DNA of 64,000 bases from Lachnospiraceae bacterium (GTDB lineage Bacteria; Bacillota; Clostridia; Lachnospirales; Lachnospiraceae). A model generated the notes under the pieces. It made no database searches, was not told the DNA's origin, and saw nothing but the letters and a program-made list of their open reading frames with translations. The stretch covers positions 1-64,000 of the forward strand of contig JAJPWX010000032.1 of assembly GCA_021205755.1 (NCBI GenBank), in the 5' to 3' direction. A program made the position numbers and the translations under genes. Positions 8,790-17,962 of this stretch are shown piece after piece; within the stretch, counting starts at the first letter, position 1, and each line of letters opens with the position of its first letter.

Positions 8790-9746
8790 ATGAATGAAGT
8801 AAACGCACCAGTTCAGTCAGGATGTTCAGTTAACAAGAGAAGAAAACTGTTAAAAAGAATAAAAAAATTCATCCCGATTTATATCATGATGCTTCCTGGA
8901 TTGATTTACCTGCTTTTTAACAACCTGCTTCCGCTACCAGGGCTGATTGTAGCATTTAAAAAATACAATGTCCGTTACGGAATTTACGGGAGCCCATGGT
9001 GTGGACTGCAGAACTTTAAATATTTATTTGCCAATGATGCGTTTTATATTACCAGGAACACAATTTTATATAATGCGGCTTTTATAATCATTAATACAAC
9101 TTTAAGCATTGCTATAGCTATTATTTTAAGTGAAATGGGAGGGCGGCTCAAGAAGCTGTACCAGAGTGCAATTCTCCTGCCCTACCTGTTGTCAACCGTT
9201 ATCCTTTCTTACCTGGTATATGCTTTCCTCAGCACGGAACAGGGGCTTATTAACCGTATTATTGAATCCTTTGGCGGGGAAGCAATCGCGTGGTATTCCA
9301 CGGCAAAATACTGGCCTTTTATACTGATTTTTGTGAATGCGTGGAAAAATGTGGGCTACACCTGTATCGTATACCTTGCAACGATCATGGGATTTGACCG
9401 AACCTTATATGAAGCAGCCGCTATAGACGGTGCATCCAAGTGGCAGCAGATACGGAGCATTACTATACCTATGCTGAGAAATATGGTAATTATGATGACG
9501 CTGTTAAATATTGGCCGGATAATGTATTCAGATTTTGGCCTCTTTTACCAGGTCCCGAAAAATTCCGGGGCGCTGTTTTCTGTAACAAATACCATAGATA
9601 CTTATGTATACCGCGGCCTGTTAGAGAATAACAGCATAGATACTTCTGCTGCCGCAGGTTTTTACCAGTCTATTGTGGGTTTTGTCCTGGTACTTGGCTC
9701 GAACCTGATTGTGCGCAGGAAGGACCCGGACAGTGCACTATTCTAA
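8790..9746 (+). CDS. Sugar ABC permease, LplB/YtcP-partner type
   Basis: This 318-residue membrane protein is the first of a permease pair. I start it at ATG 8790, after AAGGAAGGAGGGG; the open frame extends earlier into the binding-protein gene without family similarity. Six transmembrane segments are visible, beginning with PIYIMMLPGLIYLLFNNLLPLPGLIVAF. The EAA loop that contacts the ATPase is EAAAIDGASKWQQIRSITIP. It pairs with the permease at 9765. No ATPase gene is present in the locus, typical of this transporter class, which borrows a shared MsmK-like ATPase encoded elsewhere. Confidence 0.9.
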   Translation: MNEVNAPVQSGCSVNKRRKLLKRIKKFIPIYIMMLPGLIYLLFNNLLPLPGLIVAFKKYNVRYGIYGSPWCGLQNFKYLFANDAFYITRNTILYNAAFIIINTTLSIAIAIILSEMGGRLKKLYQSAILLPYLLSTVILSYLVYAFLSTEQGLINRIIESFGGEAIAWYSTAKYWPFILIFVNAWKNVGYTCIVYLATIMGFDRTLYEAAAIDGASKWQQIRSITIPMLRNMVIMMTLLNIGRIMYSDFGLFYQVPKNSGALFSVTNTIDTYVYRGLLENNSIDTSAAAGFYQSIVGFVLVLGSNLIVRRKDPDSALF

Positions 9747-9764
9747 GGAAGGAGGATAACATCC

Positions 9765-10664
9765 ATGGTAGAATCCCACAGCGATAGGACTTTTAAAGTA
9801 CTTTCCCATGTTATAATGGTTATTCTCTCTTTAGTGGCAGTAATCCCAATTTTATTATTGGTTATCTGCTCTTTTACGGATAACAGTACATTATTGACAA
9901 ATGGGTATAGTTTTTTCCCAGCAAAGCTTTCACTGGAGAATTATGCTTATATTCTTGAAAACAGCAGCAAAATTTTCCGTGCCTACGGGGTATCCATTGT
10001 ACTGACTGCAACCGGGACTGTACTGGGGACGGCAATCACGATTTTGCTTGGATATGGGCTGTCAAAGAAAGATCTTCCAGGAAACAAAGCGATCAGTTTC
10101 ATACTAATTCTTACACTTTTATTTAACGGCGGCCTTGTACCCACTTATATGGTTTACACAAATACGCTGCATGTGAAGAATACCTTTTGGGGCCTCCTTC
10201 TGCCTAGTCTTCTTATGAATGGCTTCAATGTAATTCTTGTAAAAAGCTATTTTGTAACTTCGGTTCCTGATGAAATACTGGAAGCGGCAGAAATCGATGG
10301 CGCAACAGAATACCAGAAGTTTATAAGAATAGCTTTCCCAATGGCGGTGCCGATTGTTGCTACAATTGCATTGTTTACTGGTATAGGGTACTGGAACGAC
10401 TGGAACAATGGGTATATTTATATCTCTACGAAGACAGATTTGTACAGTATCCAAAACTTGCTGAACCGTATGCAGGAAAACCTGCAGTTTTTGACAAGTA
10501 ATTCCACCGGTGTTGCATCGTATTCAAACGGAATTACGGAAATACCTTCGGAAGGCGTAAGGATGGCCATTGCTGTCCTTGGCATGCTTCCCATAATGGT
10601 TGTTTATCCATGGCTTCAGAGATTTTTTATTCAGGGAATCACACTTGGCGGAGTGAAAGGATGA
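9765..10664 (+). CDS. Sugar ABC permease, second subunit (MalG/YtcP-like)
   Basis: This 299-residue inner-membrane permease has six predicted helices (first: VIMVILSLVAVIPILLLVIC). The EAA motif is EAAEIDGATEYQKFIRIAFP at about residues 172-191, and the C-terminus ends in FIQGITLGGVKG, the standard ending of this subfamily. AGGAAGGAGG lies close upstream of ATG 9765. It forms the channel together with the protein at 8790 and receives substrate from the binding protein at 7184. Confidence 0.9.
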   Translation: MVESHSDRTFKVLSHVIMVILSLVAVIPILLLVICSFTDNSTLLTNGYSFFPAKLSLENYAYILENSSKIFRAYGVSIVLTATGTVLGTAITILLGYGLSKKDLPGNKAISFILILTLLFNGGLVPTYMVYTNTLHVKNTFWGLLLPSLLMNGFNVILVKSYFVTSVPDEILEAAEIDGATEYQKFIRIAFPMAVPIVATIALFTGIGYWNDWNNGYIYISTKTDLYSIQNLLNRMQENLQFLTSNSTGVASYSNGITEIPSEGVRMAIAVLGMLPIMVVYPWLQRFFIQGITLGGVKG

Positions 10665-10670
10665 AATTAT

Positions 10671-12431
10671 ATGAGTATAAATTTACGGGGAAACCCATTC
10701 TATTTAAATGAGCAGTCGGTACGCTGGGTAGAGGAAACATTTTCCAGCCTGTCCTTGGATGAGAAAATCGGGCAGTTATTTTGCCCGGCATTTTCAAATA
10801 CAGACAAAGAGACCGTAACCCACTTTACTGATGAACTGCATGTTGGCGGTATGATGGTCAGGGCACTCCCGGCGGCGCAGATACAGGATACCCTGCGTAT
10901 ATACCAGGAAAACTCAAAAATCCCCATGCTTATATCAGCAAACCTGGAAAGCGGCGGGGACGGTGCCGTGCTGGAAGGGACATCCTTTGCCATGCCGGAA
11001 GGCTGCAGCGCAACCGGAAATATTGAAAATGGGTACCGCTTAGGCAAAGTGTCATGCAGGGAAGCGGCGGCTGCAGGCGTAAACTGGGGATATGCGCCGA
11101 TTGTAGATATTGACAGGAACTACCGGAACCCGATTACGAACATCCGCAGCTTTGGAAACGACCCTGGGATGGTCCTGGAAATGGCCAGGGGATACCTGCG
11201 GGCTGCCAATGAGGAAGGAATCGCACCGACAATCAAGCATTTCCCAGGTGATGGTGATGATGAACGTGACCAGCATCTGCTTGTATCAGTGAACTCACTC
11301 GGATATGAAGAATGGCTGGCTTCCTATGGGGAAATTTACCGCACTTTAATTGCGGAAGGAGTCCCATGCGTAATGGCGGGCCACATTGCGCAGCCAGCTG
11401 CAGCGCGCCACGTTAAGCCGGACATCAGTGACCGTGAAGCATTTTATCCTGGTTCCCTGTCGAAGCCGCTCCTGACCGGTGTCCTCCGTGGCGAACTCCA
11501 ATTTAACGGGCTTATAGTAACTGATTCCACGCTTATGGTTGGCTTTCTGCAGATGATGCCGCGGAAAAAGGCTGTACCATACTGCATCGAATGTGGATGC
11601 GATATGATGTTGTTTAACCGTAGCCTGGATGAAGATGTAAGGTACATGAAAGAAGGCTACCGTGACGGAATCCTGTCAGAGGAAAGACTGAATGATGCTG
11701 TTATGAGGATACTGGCTCTGAAAGCTTACCTGAAGTTGCCTGAAAAGAAGAGAGAAGGGACGCTGGTGCCTGACTTAGACCTTGGGGTAATTGTAAATTC
11801 AGAAGAATCGAGGCAATGGGTGAAGGAATGTGCAGATTATGCTGTTACGCTGGTAAAAGATAATCGCCATATCCTCCCTATGTCCCCCAAAAAGGCAAAG
11901 CGGGTTTACCTTAATGTAATAGAAAACCAGGTGGCAAACAATACGCCGTTTGCTTTGGATATTAAAAACAGGCTTGTTAAGGAAGGCTTCGATGTGACTC
12001 TTCGTGAACGGGCTTTTGATTTTGACCCGAACATAATCCTGACCGGAGAGGTTACACCGGAAGCAGAAAAGGTGATGGCGGAAATTTTTGCAAACACGGA
12101 AGATTTCGTCTCACAGTACGACCTCTGTATGATTGTCTTAAATATGGAAACCGTTTCGAATGCCACAGTTGTTCGGGTGGCCTGGAAAGTTGTCTATGGG
12201 ATGGGGAATGACATCCCCTGGTACAGCGGTGAGATGCCGTTGGTGGCTGTTAGTACAGCTAACCCATACCATCTGCTGGACATCCCTATGGCAGATGTTT
12301 ATGTCAATGCATATACCGGGAACCAGGCAACGCTGGATGCTGTTTTTGAGAAGCTGATGGGAAGAAGCGATTTTAAAGGGGTTTCACCGGTGGACGCATT
12401 CTGCGGGCATGAAGACTGCAGGGTTTTATAA
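10671..12431 (+). CDS. GH3 beta-N-acetylhexosaminidase-like enzyme
   Basis: This 586-residue cytoplasmic enzyme (no signal peptide) belongs to glycoside hydrolase family 3. The barrel domain (about 15-350) has the family start LSLDEKIGQLF, the KHFPGDGDDERDQHLL loop whose Asp-x-His resembles the NagZ acid/base pair, and the nucleophile region GLIVTDSTLMVGF. A C-terminal alpha/beta domain follows (about 380-586). NagZ-type members cleave beta-N-acetylhexosaminides, some by phosphorolysis; here the substrate is not proven. It starts 6 bp after the permease gene, so an imported oligosaccharide is its likely substrate. Confidence 0.82.
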   Translation: MSINLRGNPFYLNEQSVRWVEETFSSLSLDEKIGQLFCPAFSNTDKETVTHFTDELHVGGMMVRALPAAQIQDTLRIYQENSKIPMLISANLESGGDGAVLEGTSFAMPEGCSATGNIENGYRLGKVSCREAAAAGVNWGYAPIVDIDRNYRNPITNIRSFGNDPGMVLEMARGYLRAANEEGIAPTIKHFPGDGDDERDQHLLVSVNSLGYEEWLASYGEIYRTLIAEGVPCVMAGHIAQPAAARHVKPDISDREAFYPGSLSKPLLTGVLRGELQFNGLIVTDSTLMVGFLQMMPRKKAVPYCIECGCDMMLFNRSLDEDVRYMKEGYRDGILSEERLNDAVMRILALKAYLKLPEKKREGTLVPDLDLGVIVNSEESRQWVKECADYAVTLVKDNRHILPMSPKKAKRVYLNVIENQVANNTPFALDIKNRLVKEGFDVTLRERAFDFDPNIILTGEVTPEAEKVMAEIFANTEDFVSQYDLCMIVLNMETVSNATVVRVAWKVVYGMGNDIPWYSGEMPLVAVSTANPYHLLDIPMADVYVNAYTGNQATLDAVFEKLMGRSDFKGVSPVDAFCGHEDCRVL

Positions 12432-12472
12432 GGGATAATTCTGGCTGATGCACCCAGGGAGGGGATGGAAGG

Positions 12473-14287
12473 ATGAAGTATTATTGCAACCCAATGAATA
12501 TTGAATATACGTACCAGTTCCAACGTTACCTGCAGGGACCGGAAGAATATTCCGTCTTCCGGGAAGCCGCAGATCCGTCACTGGCCTGTTTTAAAGGATT
12601 GTATTATTTATTCCCGTCAATGACGAACGGCTTTTTTACAAGCAGGGAAATGATAGAATGGGATTTCCATGCATTCCTGTCAGAGATGCCTGTTTATGAT
12701 TACGCGCCGGATGTAAGGACAGTTGGGGATTACCTTTATTTCTGCGCTTCAAATGGGGACAGGAACTGCTCTTTTTACCGGACAAAGGATCCCCTTACAG
12801 AACCGTTCGAGGAAATCCCGGGTAGTTTCCCGTTCTGGGACCCCAACCTGTTTGAAGATGAGGACGGGAAAATTTATTTTTACTGGGGCTGCTCAAATAA
12901 CAACCCGATTTACGGGGTAGAACTGGATCCTGGCACGATGGAACCAATGTCTGCGCCGGCCACACTTATTGATTCAATGACATCCGAAAAAGGCTACGAG
13001 CGTCTTGGGGAAGACCATGAGAAACCTGATACTGATAAAGAAGCGGAGATTGAATCTACAGTAACGATGCTGATGGGGCTGCCTGCAGAAGAGAGGGAAA
13101 AGATGGGCTATGGCAGCACCCTCGAAGAAGTACGGGAGAAGGTCTCCGGCTTTATGTCGGATCGCCCGTTTATTGAAGGCCCCTGGATGACAAAATATTC
13201 AGGGAAATATTACCTGCAATATGCTGTGCCAGGGACCGAACTGAATATTTACGGTGACGGATGCTACGTGGGGGACAACCCGCTGGGACCTTTTGTGCCG
13301 GCAAAAAATAACCCTTATTCCTATCACCCGGGAGGATTCATTACGGGCGCGGGCCACGGGTCAACCCTGCTTGATAAGGCCGGGCACGGTTGGCATATAT
13401 CAACGATGCGTATATCCTGTAACCATATGTTTGAACGGCGGCTCGGCCTATGGAAGGCCGGGGTTGATGCGGAGGGTGAGCTTTACTGTGACCAGGCATA
13501 TGGGGACTGGCCGGTTAATGCTGCCACAGCAGCTTTTTCAAAACCGGATTTCATGCTCCTCTCTTACAAAGCAGGGGTAAAGGCATCTTCCGGGACGGGG
13601 CAGGAATATGTGACCGATGAGGACATCCGCACCTGGTGGGAGGCGGACCCTTCTGATAAAAACGCCTGGGTGGAGGTCGACCTGGGGCAGGAATGTGACA
13701 TCTATGCTGTGCAGGTGAACTTTGCAGACGGAATGCTGAAAACGGAACTTCCGGAAGGTCTGGAAGGAATGCAGTCTGCTTACGAGACCAGGTATATGGC
13801 CAGGATAAAACAGCCGACACGCTGGCTGCTGGAATATTCTGCTGATGGGGAAACGTTTGAGGTAATGGAGGATAAGGAAAATGCGGAGACGAGCCTGCCC
13901 CATGACCTGGTTATTATTGAAGCCGGAATCCGTGGAAGATACCTGCGCCTGACAGTCCTGGAGCAGCCTTTCAGGCAGGCAGCCTGTGTATCCGGTATCC
14001 GGGTTTTCGGTTTTAGCGAAGGAAACCTTCCGGAACGGGTGGAAGAAGTTATTTGTGAGAAGACCGGGGACTTGGATGTTGGCATTAAATGGCAGGGAGT
14101 GGATGCTGTTGGCTATGAAGTGTACTGGGGATATGCGCCAGATAAGCTTTACCATAGTAAGGAAGTACTGGGACAGGAGCATACGAAAATCGGTGCATTT
14201 ATAAAAGGACAGAAAGCCTGGGGGCGGATAGATGCCTTTAACAGATGCGGGATAACAGAAGGGGCTGTATTTGAACTTTATGAATAA
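12473..14287 (+). CDS. GH43-like beta-propeller hydrolase with F5/8C domain
   Basis: This is a 604-residue enzyme without signal peptide. Residues about 30-370 have the five-bladed propeller signature of GH43-type enzymes: the base Asp in ADPSLACFKGLYYLF, a second Asp in FWDPNLFEDEDGKIYFYWG, and the acid Glu in FIEGPWMTKYSGKYYLQYA. Residues about 390-525 resemble a discoidin (F5/8 type C) domain (WVEVDLGQECDIYAVQVNF, RYLRLTV), and the last about 75 look like a fibronectin III fold (YEVYWGYAPDKLYHSKEV). GH43 covers xylosidases and arabinofuranosidases; specificity cannot be read. It lies between GH3 and GH39 genes in one operon. Confidence 0.8.
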   Translation: MKYYCNPMNIEYTYQFQRYLQGPEEYSVFREAADPSLACFKGLYYLFPSMTNGFFTSREMIEWDFHAFLSEMPVYDYAPDVRTVGDYLYFCASNGDRNCSFYRTKDPLTEPFEEIPGSFPFWDPNLFEDEDGKIYFYWGCSNNNPIYGVELDPGTMEPMSAPATLIDSMTSEKGYERLGEDHEKPDTDKEAEIESTVTMLMGLPAEEREKMGYGSTLEEVREKVSGFMSDRPFIEGPWMTKYSGKYYLQYAVPGTELNIYGDGCYVGDNPLGPFVPAKNNPYSYHPGGFITGAGHGSTLLDKAGHGWHISTMRISCNHMFERRLGLWKAGVDAEGELYCDQAYGDWPVNAATAAFSKPDFMLLSYKAGVKASSGTGQEYVTDEDIRTWWEADPSDKNAWVEVDLGQECDIYAVQVNFADGMLKTELPEGLEGMQSAYETRYMARIKQPTRWLLEYSADGETFEVMEDKENAETSLPHDLVIIEAGIRGRYLRLTVLEQPFRQAACVSGIRVFGFSEGNLPERVEEVICEKTGDLDVGIKWQGVDAVGYEVYWGYAPDKLYHSKEVLGQEHTKIGAFIKGQKAWGRIDAFNRCGITEGAVFELYE

Positions 14288-14311
14288 CACCGTATGGAAA
14301 GGAAAATTACA

Positions 14312-15832
14312 ATGGCAGCTGAGTATAAGATCAATATAGAAAAAGAAGGACGGAAGTACCCTCATTACTGGGAAATGTGCGTAGGCACCTGCCATGCGGC
14401 GACTGTCCTAAGGGAGGATGTAAGGAACCAGATCCGTAAGGCACATGAAGAGTGCGGCTTCCGATATCTTCGGTTCCATGGGTTATTTGATGATGACATG
14501 AGTGTCGTGATCCCGCCCTTTACACCGTTTGACGAACAGGAGATATCATTCTTTAATATTGACAGTATCTTTGATTTCCTCCTGGATACAGGTATGAAAC
14601 CATTTGTGGAACTGGGCTTCATGCCTGAAGCATTTGCATCAGGAACCCAGACCTGTTTCCACTACAAGGGGAATGTAACCATGCCGAAAGATGAAGCCGT
14701 GTGGCAGGAGTTTATCCGCACATTTATCCGCCATCTCCTGGAGCGGTACGGGAAAGAAGAGGTATACACCTGGTACTTTGAAGTCTGGAATGAGCCAAAC
14801 CTGCGCTTTTTCTTTGACGGCACCAGGGAGGATTATTTCCACCTTTATGAGATTACAGTTAAGGCAGTAAAATCTGTTGATGAGGGCTTGCGTGTAGGTG
14901 GCCCGGCTACATCCAACAATATGTGGATACCGGAATTCCTGGCATTCTGCCGGGATAACGCCCTTCCTGTGGATTTTGTCACTACCCATCATTACCCAAA
15001 CGATGACCCGCTTTCGCGTGCCGGCATGAACGGGGCGGGTACAAAAGGGCAGGGGATGGATGCGGAAATGTTTGAGCAGATTCTGCATATGCCGGAGGAG
15101 GAACTGGAGAAGATAAAGGCTTCCTGGGGCGGTGGTGAGAATAAAAACCCGCGTGACATATTACTCCGGTGTGCGAAAAAGGCAAAGCAGGAAGCTGGGG
15201 ATTTGCCGCTGATCTATACAGAATGGAATGGTTCGGATGATTTTGACAACAATTACCAGGCAGCATTTGTCCTCCAGACACTTGCTTACAATGAAGGGCT
15301 TGTAGAAGGATATTCGTACTGGACGGTTACGGATATTTTTGAAGAGACCGGGCTACATGGGAGGCCTTTTAACAATGAATTCGGCTTACAGACTGTCTAT
15401 GGCATTGCGAAGCCCGTGTATCGCCTGTTCCAGGCCTTGCACGAAGCTGGGGATATGAGGCTTGAAGTGGAAGGCAAACCACATAGGACAGCGGAAGTAT
15501 TCGCCCTGGCTGGAGACAGTGAAGTCATGGTATTTGCCTATAACCATGACATTTCCCAACGGGATATAGAAGCGCAGGAGATGAAAATTACCATTGAAGG
15601 CAGATTCAGTAAAATTGAGAAAGCTGTGATTGATGGGACACACTGTAATCCATACAATGAATGGGTGATGCAGGGAAAACCATCATACCCCTCAAAAGAG
15701 CAGCTAGCCCAGCAGGAACTTGCATCCATGCTGCTTTATGAAGAATATTCTGCAGCAGAAAGGAATCCTGTGGAAATTGTATTTAAAGCGGAACCGGAGA
15801 GCGTGACGATTTTCAGGATTGTCAAAGCATAA
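14312..15832 (+). CDS. GH39 beta-xylosidase-like enzyme
   Basis: This 506-residue cytoplasmic enzyme belongs to glycoside hydrolase family 39. Visible features are the start GTCHAATVLREDVRNQIR, YLRFHGLFDDDMSV, the acid/base Glu in FEVWNEPNL and the nucleophile Glu in IYTEWNGS. A C-terminal beta domain ends the protein. I prefer ATG 14312, with GGAAAGG spaced before it, to the ATG at 14294. GH39 members hydrolyse beta-xylosides and related pyranosides. The last 14 bases overlap the start of the following truncated binding-protein gene, which is abnormal for such a pair and marks a deletion junction. Confidence 0.85.
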   Translation: MAAEYKINIEKEGRKYPHYWEMCVGTCHAATVLREDVRNQIRKAHEECGFRYLRFHGLFDDDMSVVIPPFTPFDEQEISFFNIDSIFDFLLDTGMKPFVELGFMPEAFASGTQTCFHYKGNVTMPKDEAVWQEFIRTFIRHLLERYGKEEVYTWYFEVWNEPNLRFFFDGTREDYFHLYEITVKAVKSVDEGLRVGGPATSNNMWIPEFLAFCRDNALPVDFVTTHHYPNDDPLSRAGMNGAGTKGQGMDAEMFEQILHMPEEELEKIKASWGGGENKNPRDILLRCAKKAKQEAGDLPLIYTEWNGSDDFDNNYQAAFVLQTLAYNEGLVEGYSYWTVTDIFEETGLHGRPFNNEFGLQTVYGIAKPVYRLFQALHEAGDMRLEVEGKPHRTAEVFALAGDSEVMVFAYNHDISQRDIEAQEMKITIEGRFSKIEKAVIDGTHCNPYNEWVMQGKPSYPSKEQLAQQELASMLLYEEYSAAERNPVEIVFKAEPESVTIFRIVKA

Positions 15833-17393
15833 ATCTGAGCCGGTGACTTACACGATGTTCTTTAATGACAACGATGCTTATCCGATCAAAGACAGCTGGT
15901 ATGGGGAAGGCGGTATTTTCAACGAGATCACAAAGGAAACTAATGTCAGTTTGGATATAACTATCGTGAATAACGCGAGCTATTCGGATAAGGTGACGCT
16001 GGCAATTTCCGGTGGTACTGCCCCATACATAATCCCCAAAATGTATAGCGAGACCGCTTATGTGACAGGCGGAGGTATTGTACCGGTTTCCGAGTATATC
16101 CAGTATATGTCAAACTACACAGGGATGATTGAGGAATACGACCTGCAGTCTGAAGTTGATTCCCTCCTCCAGGAGGACGGCAAATATTACCGCCTGCCAG
16201 GTTTGAAAGAAGCGGCTTTGCAGAATTACTCAATCCTGATCCGTTCTGACTTGTTTGAAGCGGCAGGCTACGATGTGACGGCCCTGGAAGAAAACTGGAC
16301 ATGGGATGAATTTACAGATATCCTGGTTGATGTGAAGGCATATATGGTAGAGCAGGGAATAGTCGGTGAGTCCGATTATATCTGGTCTGACAGGTGGTGC
16401 GGTGCCACTTCCGGCTATGGGCAGGGCGGCTGCCTGCTGAACCTGATGGCTGCTACATTTGGTATTTACAGCGGTTGGGGAATTACATCAAACTCTGCCG
16501 GGTTGTATTTTGACTGGGACAATGATGAATTTGTCCTCAGTGCTACAAGCGATAAATATAAGGAATATATGAAAGCTGTACAGCGCCTTGTAAGCGAAGG
16601 TATCCTTGATCCGGAGACATGGAGCCAGGAGGATGATACTGCTGACGGTAAGTTCTACCGTGGCGAAACCGCCCTGATTACAACCAATGGTACAACGTAT
16701 ACAACACAGATAGACGGGCTGGAATCCCAGCTTGGCGAAGGCAATTTTTCTGTATATGAGATTGTAATTCCAAAAGGTAACTGTAACTACCAGACCGAAA
16801 AGTCTCGCCTGGAGTGCGGCGTATGCATTTCTTCCACCGCCCTGGATGAACTTGGGGAAGATGAATTTATTAAAATGATGCGTTTTGTTGACTGGCTCTG
16901 GTATTCTGAAAGCGCGTTAACAATGACAAAATGGGGTGTAGAGGGGGAACACTACACAGTTGATGAAGATGGGAATTATTTACTTATGGATGAATATTAC
17001 TGTGGAGGCCTTTCTATCTCCCAGACTTCAGATGACCAGGTTGACCTTCGGTTAGAGTACGGCTATGGATGTGGAAACTTCATGTATAGCGGCAGTCTTG
17101 CGCTTTTGATCAGCAATTTCTCAGATGAACTGCAGGATTACTACAACAGGATGGATGAGTACAGGGATCTGTGTGAGGTCGATCCGGCGATTGCAATGAG
17201 CGAGGATGATTCGGAAATGGCTAACCTGTGGGCTACTCCTTTGCAGGATACAATAAATACCTGGACGCTGAAATTTGCAATGGGACAGGCAGATATTGAG
17301 GCAGACTGGGATACTTATGTGGCGGAGGTTGAGGCGCAGAATGCGGCTAATCTTGTCAACCTCTATAATGAGTATTATTCTGCAAGCAAATAA
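15819..17393 (+). CDS. Solute-binding protein lacking its signal peptide
   Basis: The 524-residue product is a family 1 sugar-binding protein from its first residues of mature sequence (EPVTYTMFFNDNDAYPI) to its end. It has no signal peptide, lipobox or Ser-rich linker, all of which its relatives carry before this point. The frame opens with a TTG inside the end of the GH39 gene, and no ribosome site is evident. The sequence therefore looks like the product of a deletion that removed the promoter-proximal 30-50 codons and the intergenic gap. The protein, if made, should stay in the cytoplasm and cannot serve import in the usual way. The body of the gene is intact, so the event may be recent. 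It could also be treated as a pseudogene. Confidence 0.75.
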   Translation: MSKHKSEPVTYTMFFNDNDAYPIKDSWYGEGGIFNEITKETNVSLDITIVNNASYSDKVTLAISGGTAPYIIPKMYSETAYVTGGGIVPVSEYIQYMSNYTGMIEEYDLQSEVDSLLQEDGKYYRLPGLKEAALQNYSILIRSDLFEAAGYDVTALEENWTWDEFTDILVDVKAYMVEQGIVGESDYIWSDRWCGATSGYGQGGCLLNLMAATFGIYSGWGITSNSAGLYFDWDNDEFVLSATSDKYKEYMKAVQRLVSEGILDPETWSQEDDTADGKFYRGETALITTNGTTYTTQIDGLESQLGEGNFSVYEIVIPKGNCNYQTEKSRLECGVCISSTALDELGEDEFIKMMRFVDWLWYSESALTMTKWGVEGEHYTVDEDGNYLLMDEYYCGGLSISQTSDDQVDLRLEYGYGCGNFMYSGSLALLISNFSDELQDYYNRMDEYRDLCEVDPAIAMSEDDSEMANLWATPLQDTINTWTLKFAMGQADIEADWDTYVAEVEAQNAANLVNLYNEYYSASK

Positions 17394-17433
17394 GGAATGC
17401 TGCCTTACATGAATTGAATGATATATTTTTCTG

Positions 17434-17465
17434 AAAGCCCTGGCATAGCGCCGGGGCTTTTTTTA
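17434..17465 (+). terminator. Terminator of the glycan-use operon
   Basis: AAAGCCCTGG (17434-17443) pairs with CCGGGGCTTT (17451-17460) around a short loop, followed by TTTTT. It ends transcription of the operon that began at 7184. Confidence 0.85.
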
Positions 17466-17795
17466 CGAGTGCCGGGCATGGCACAGTTCTAGCTGGTGGA
17501 AGTCCAGTCATGGATAACTTACCGTTCATGTAGTTAAACGCAAGCCGAAACCTTTAGTGACCATAGTTATGGATACAGACCGAGCCGGGACTGCCATCAG
17601 GCCATCCGGGAAGCATTGGGTTATCTAAATGAAGGCTACACGTGGGTCATAGATTTTGATATTGAGAAATATTTCGACACAGTAAATCATGATAAGCTGA
17701 TTTCAATATTGAGAGAACGGGTAAACGACTCGGTAGTGCTGCACTTGATACGGTCATTTCTGAAAGCAGGAGTGATGGAAGGCGGATTAATTTAA
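17466..17795 (+). mobile_element. Group II intron remnant
   Basis: The stretch 17466-17580 contains sequence typical of the 5' domain of bacterial group II introns (for example AGCTGGTGGAAGTCCAG and TTAAACGCAAGCCGAAACCT). It then passes directly into the middle of an intron-encoded reverse transcriptase (17586-17795). The N-terminal RT segments, the catalytic YADD box, the maturase domain and intron domains V and VI are missing, so it can neither splice nor move. It sits just upstream of the pilus island. Confidence 0.7.
17586..17795 (+). pseudogene. Group II intron reverse transcriptase fragment
   Basis: Frame 17586-17795 reads RDCHQAIREALGYLNEGY then WVIDFDIEKYFDTVNHDKLI and RSFLKAGVM before a stop. 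This is the RT-2/RT-3 part of LtrA-type proteins, where FDIEKYFDTVNHD holds the first catalytic Asp. There is no start codon context, and the palm YADD, thumb and maturase are absent. It is a fossil of about 69 codons. Confidence 0.8.
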
Positions 17796-17962
17796 GCCTA
17801 ATTATTTGCACGGAGTGATCAGATTGCACCAATGGTAGTTTAGTGTGCTCGAATGGACAACATGATTTTTGGTTTCAGTGTTATAATTTACGTAACAGGT
17901 CTGATGCTGCAAAAAAAGAAAGAAGTGAACCGGGAGGCTGCGTAAATCAAGGAGATGCTTTT

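Noticed and set aside
17843..17962. Earlier start of the pilus adhesin
   Set aside because: The 40 extra codons are not signal-like and lie before the good ribosome site and signal peptide at 17963.
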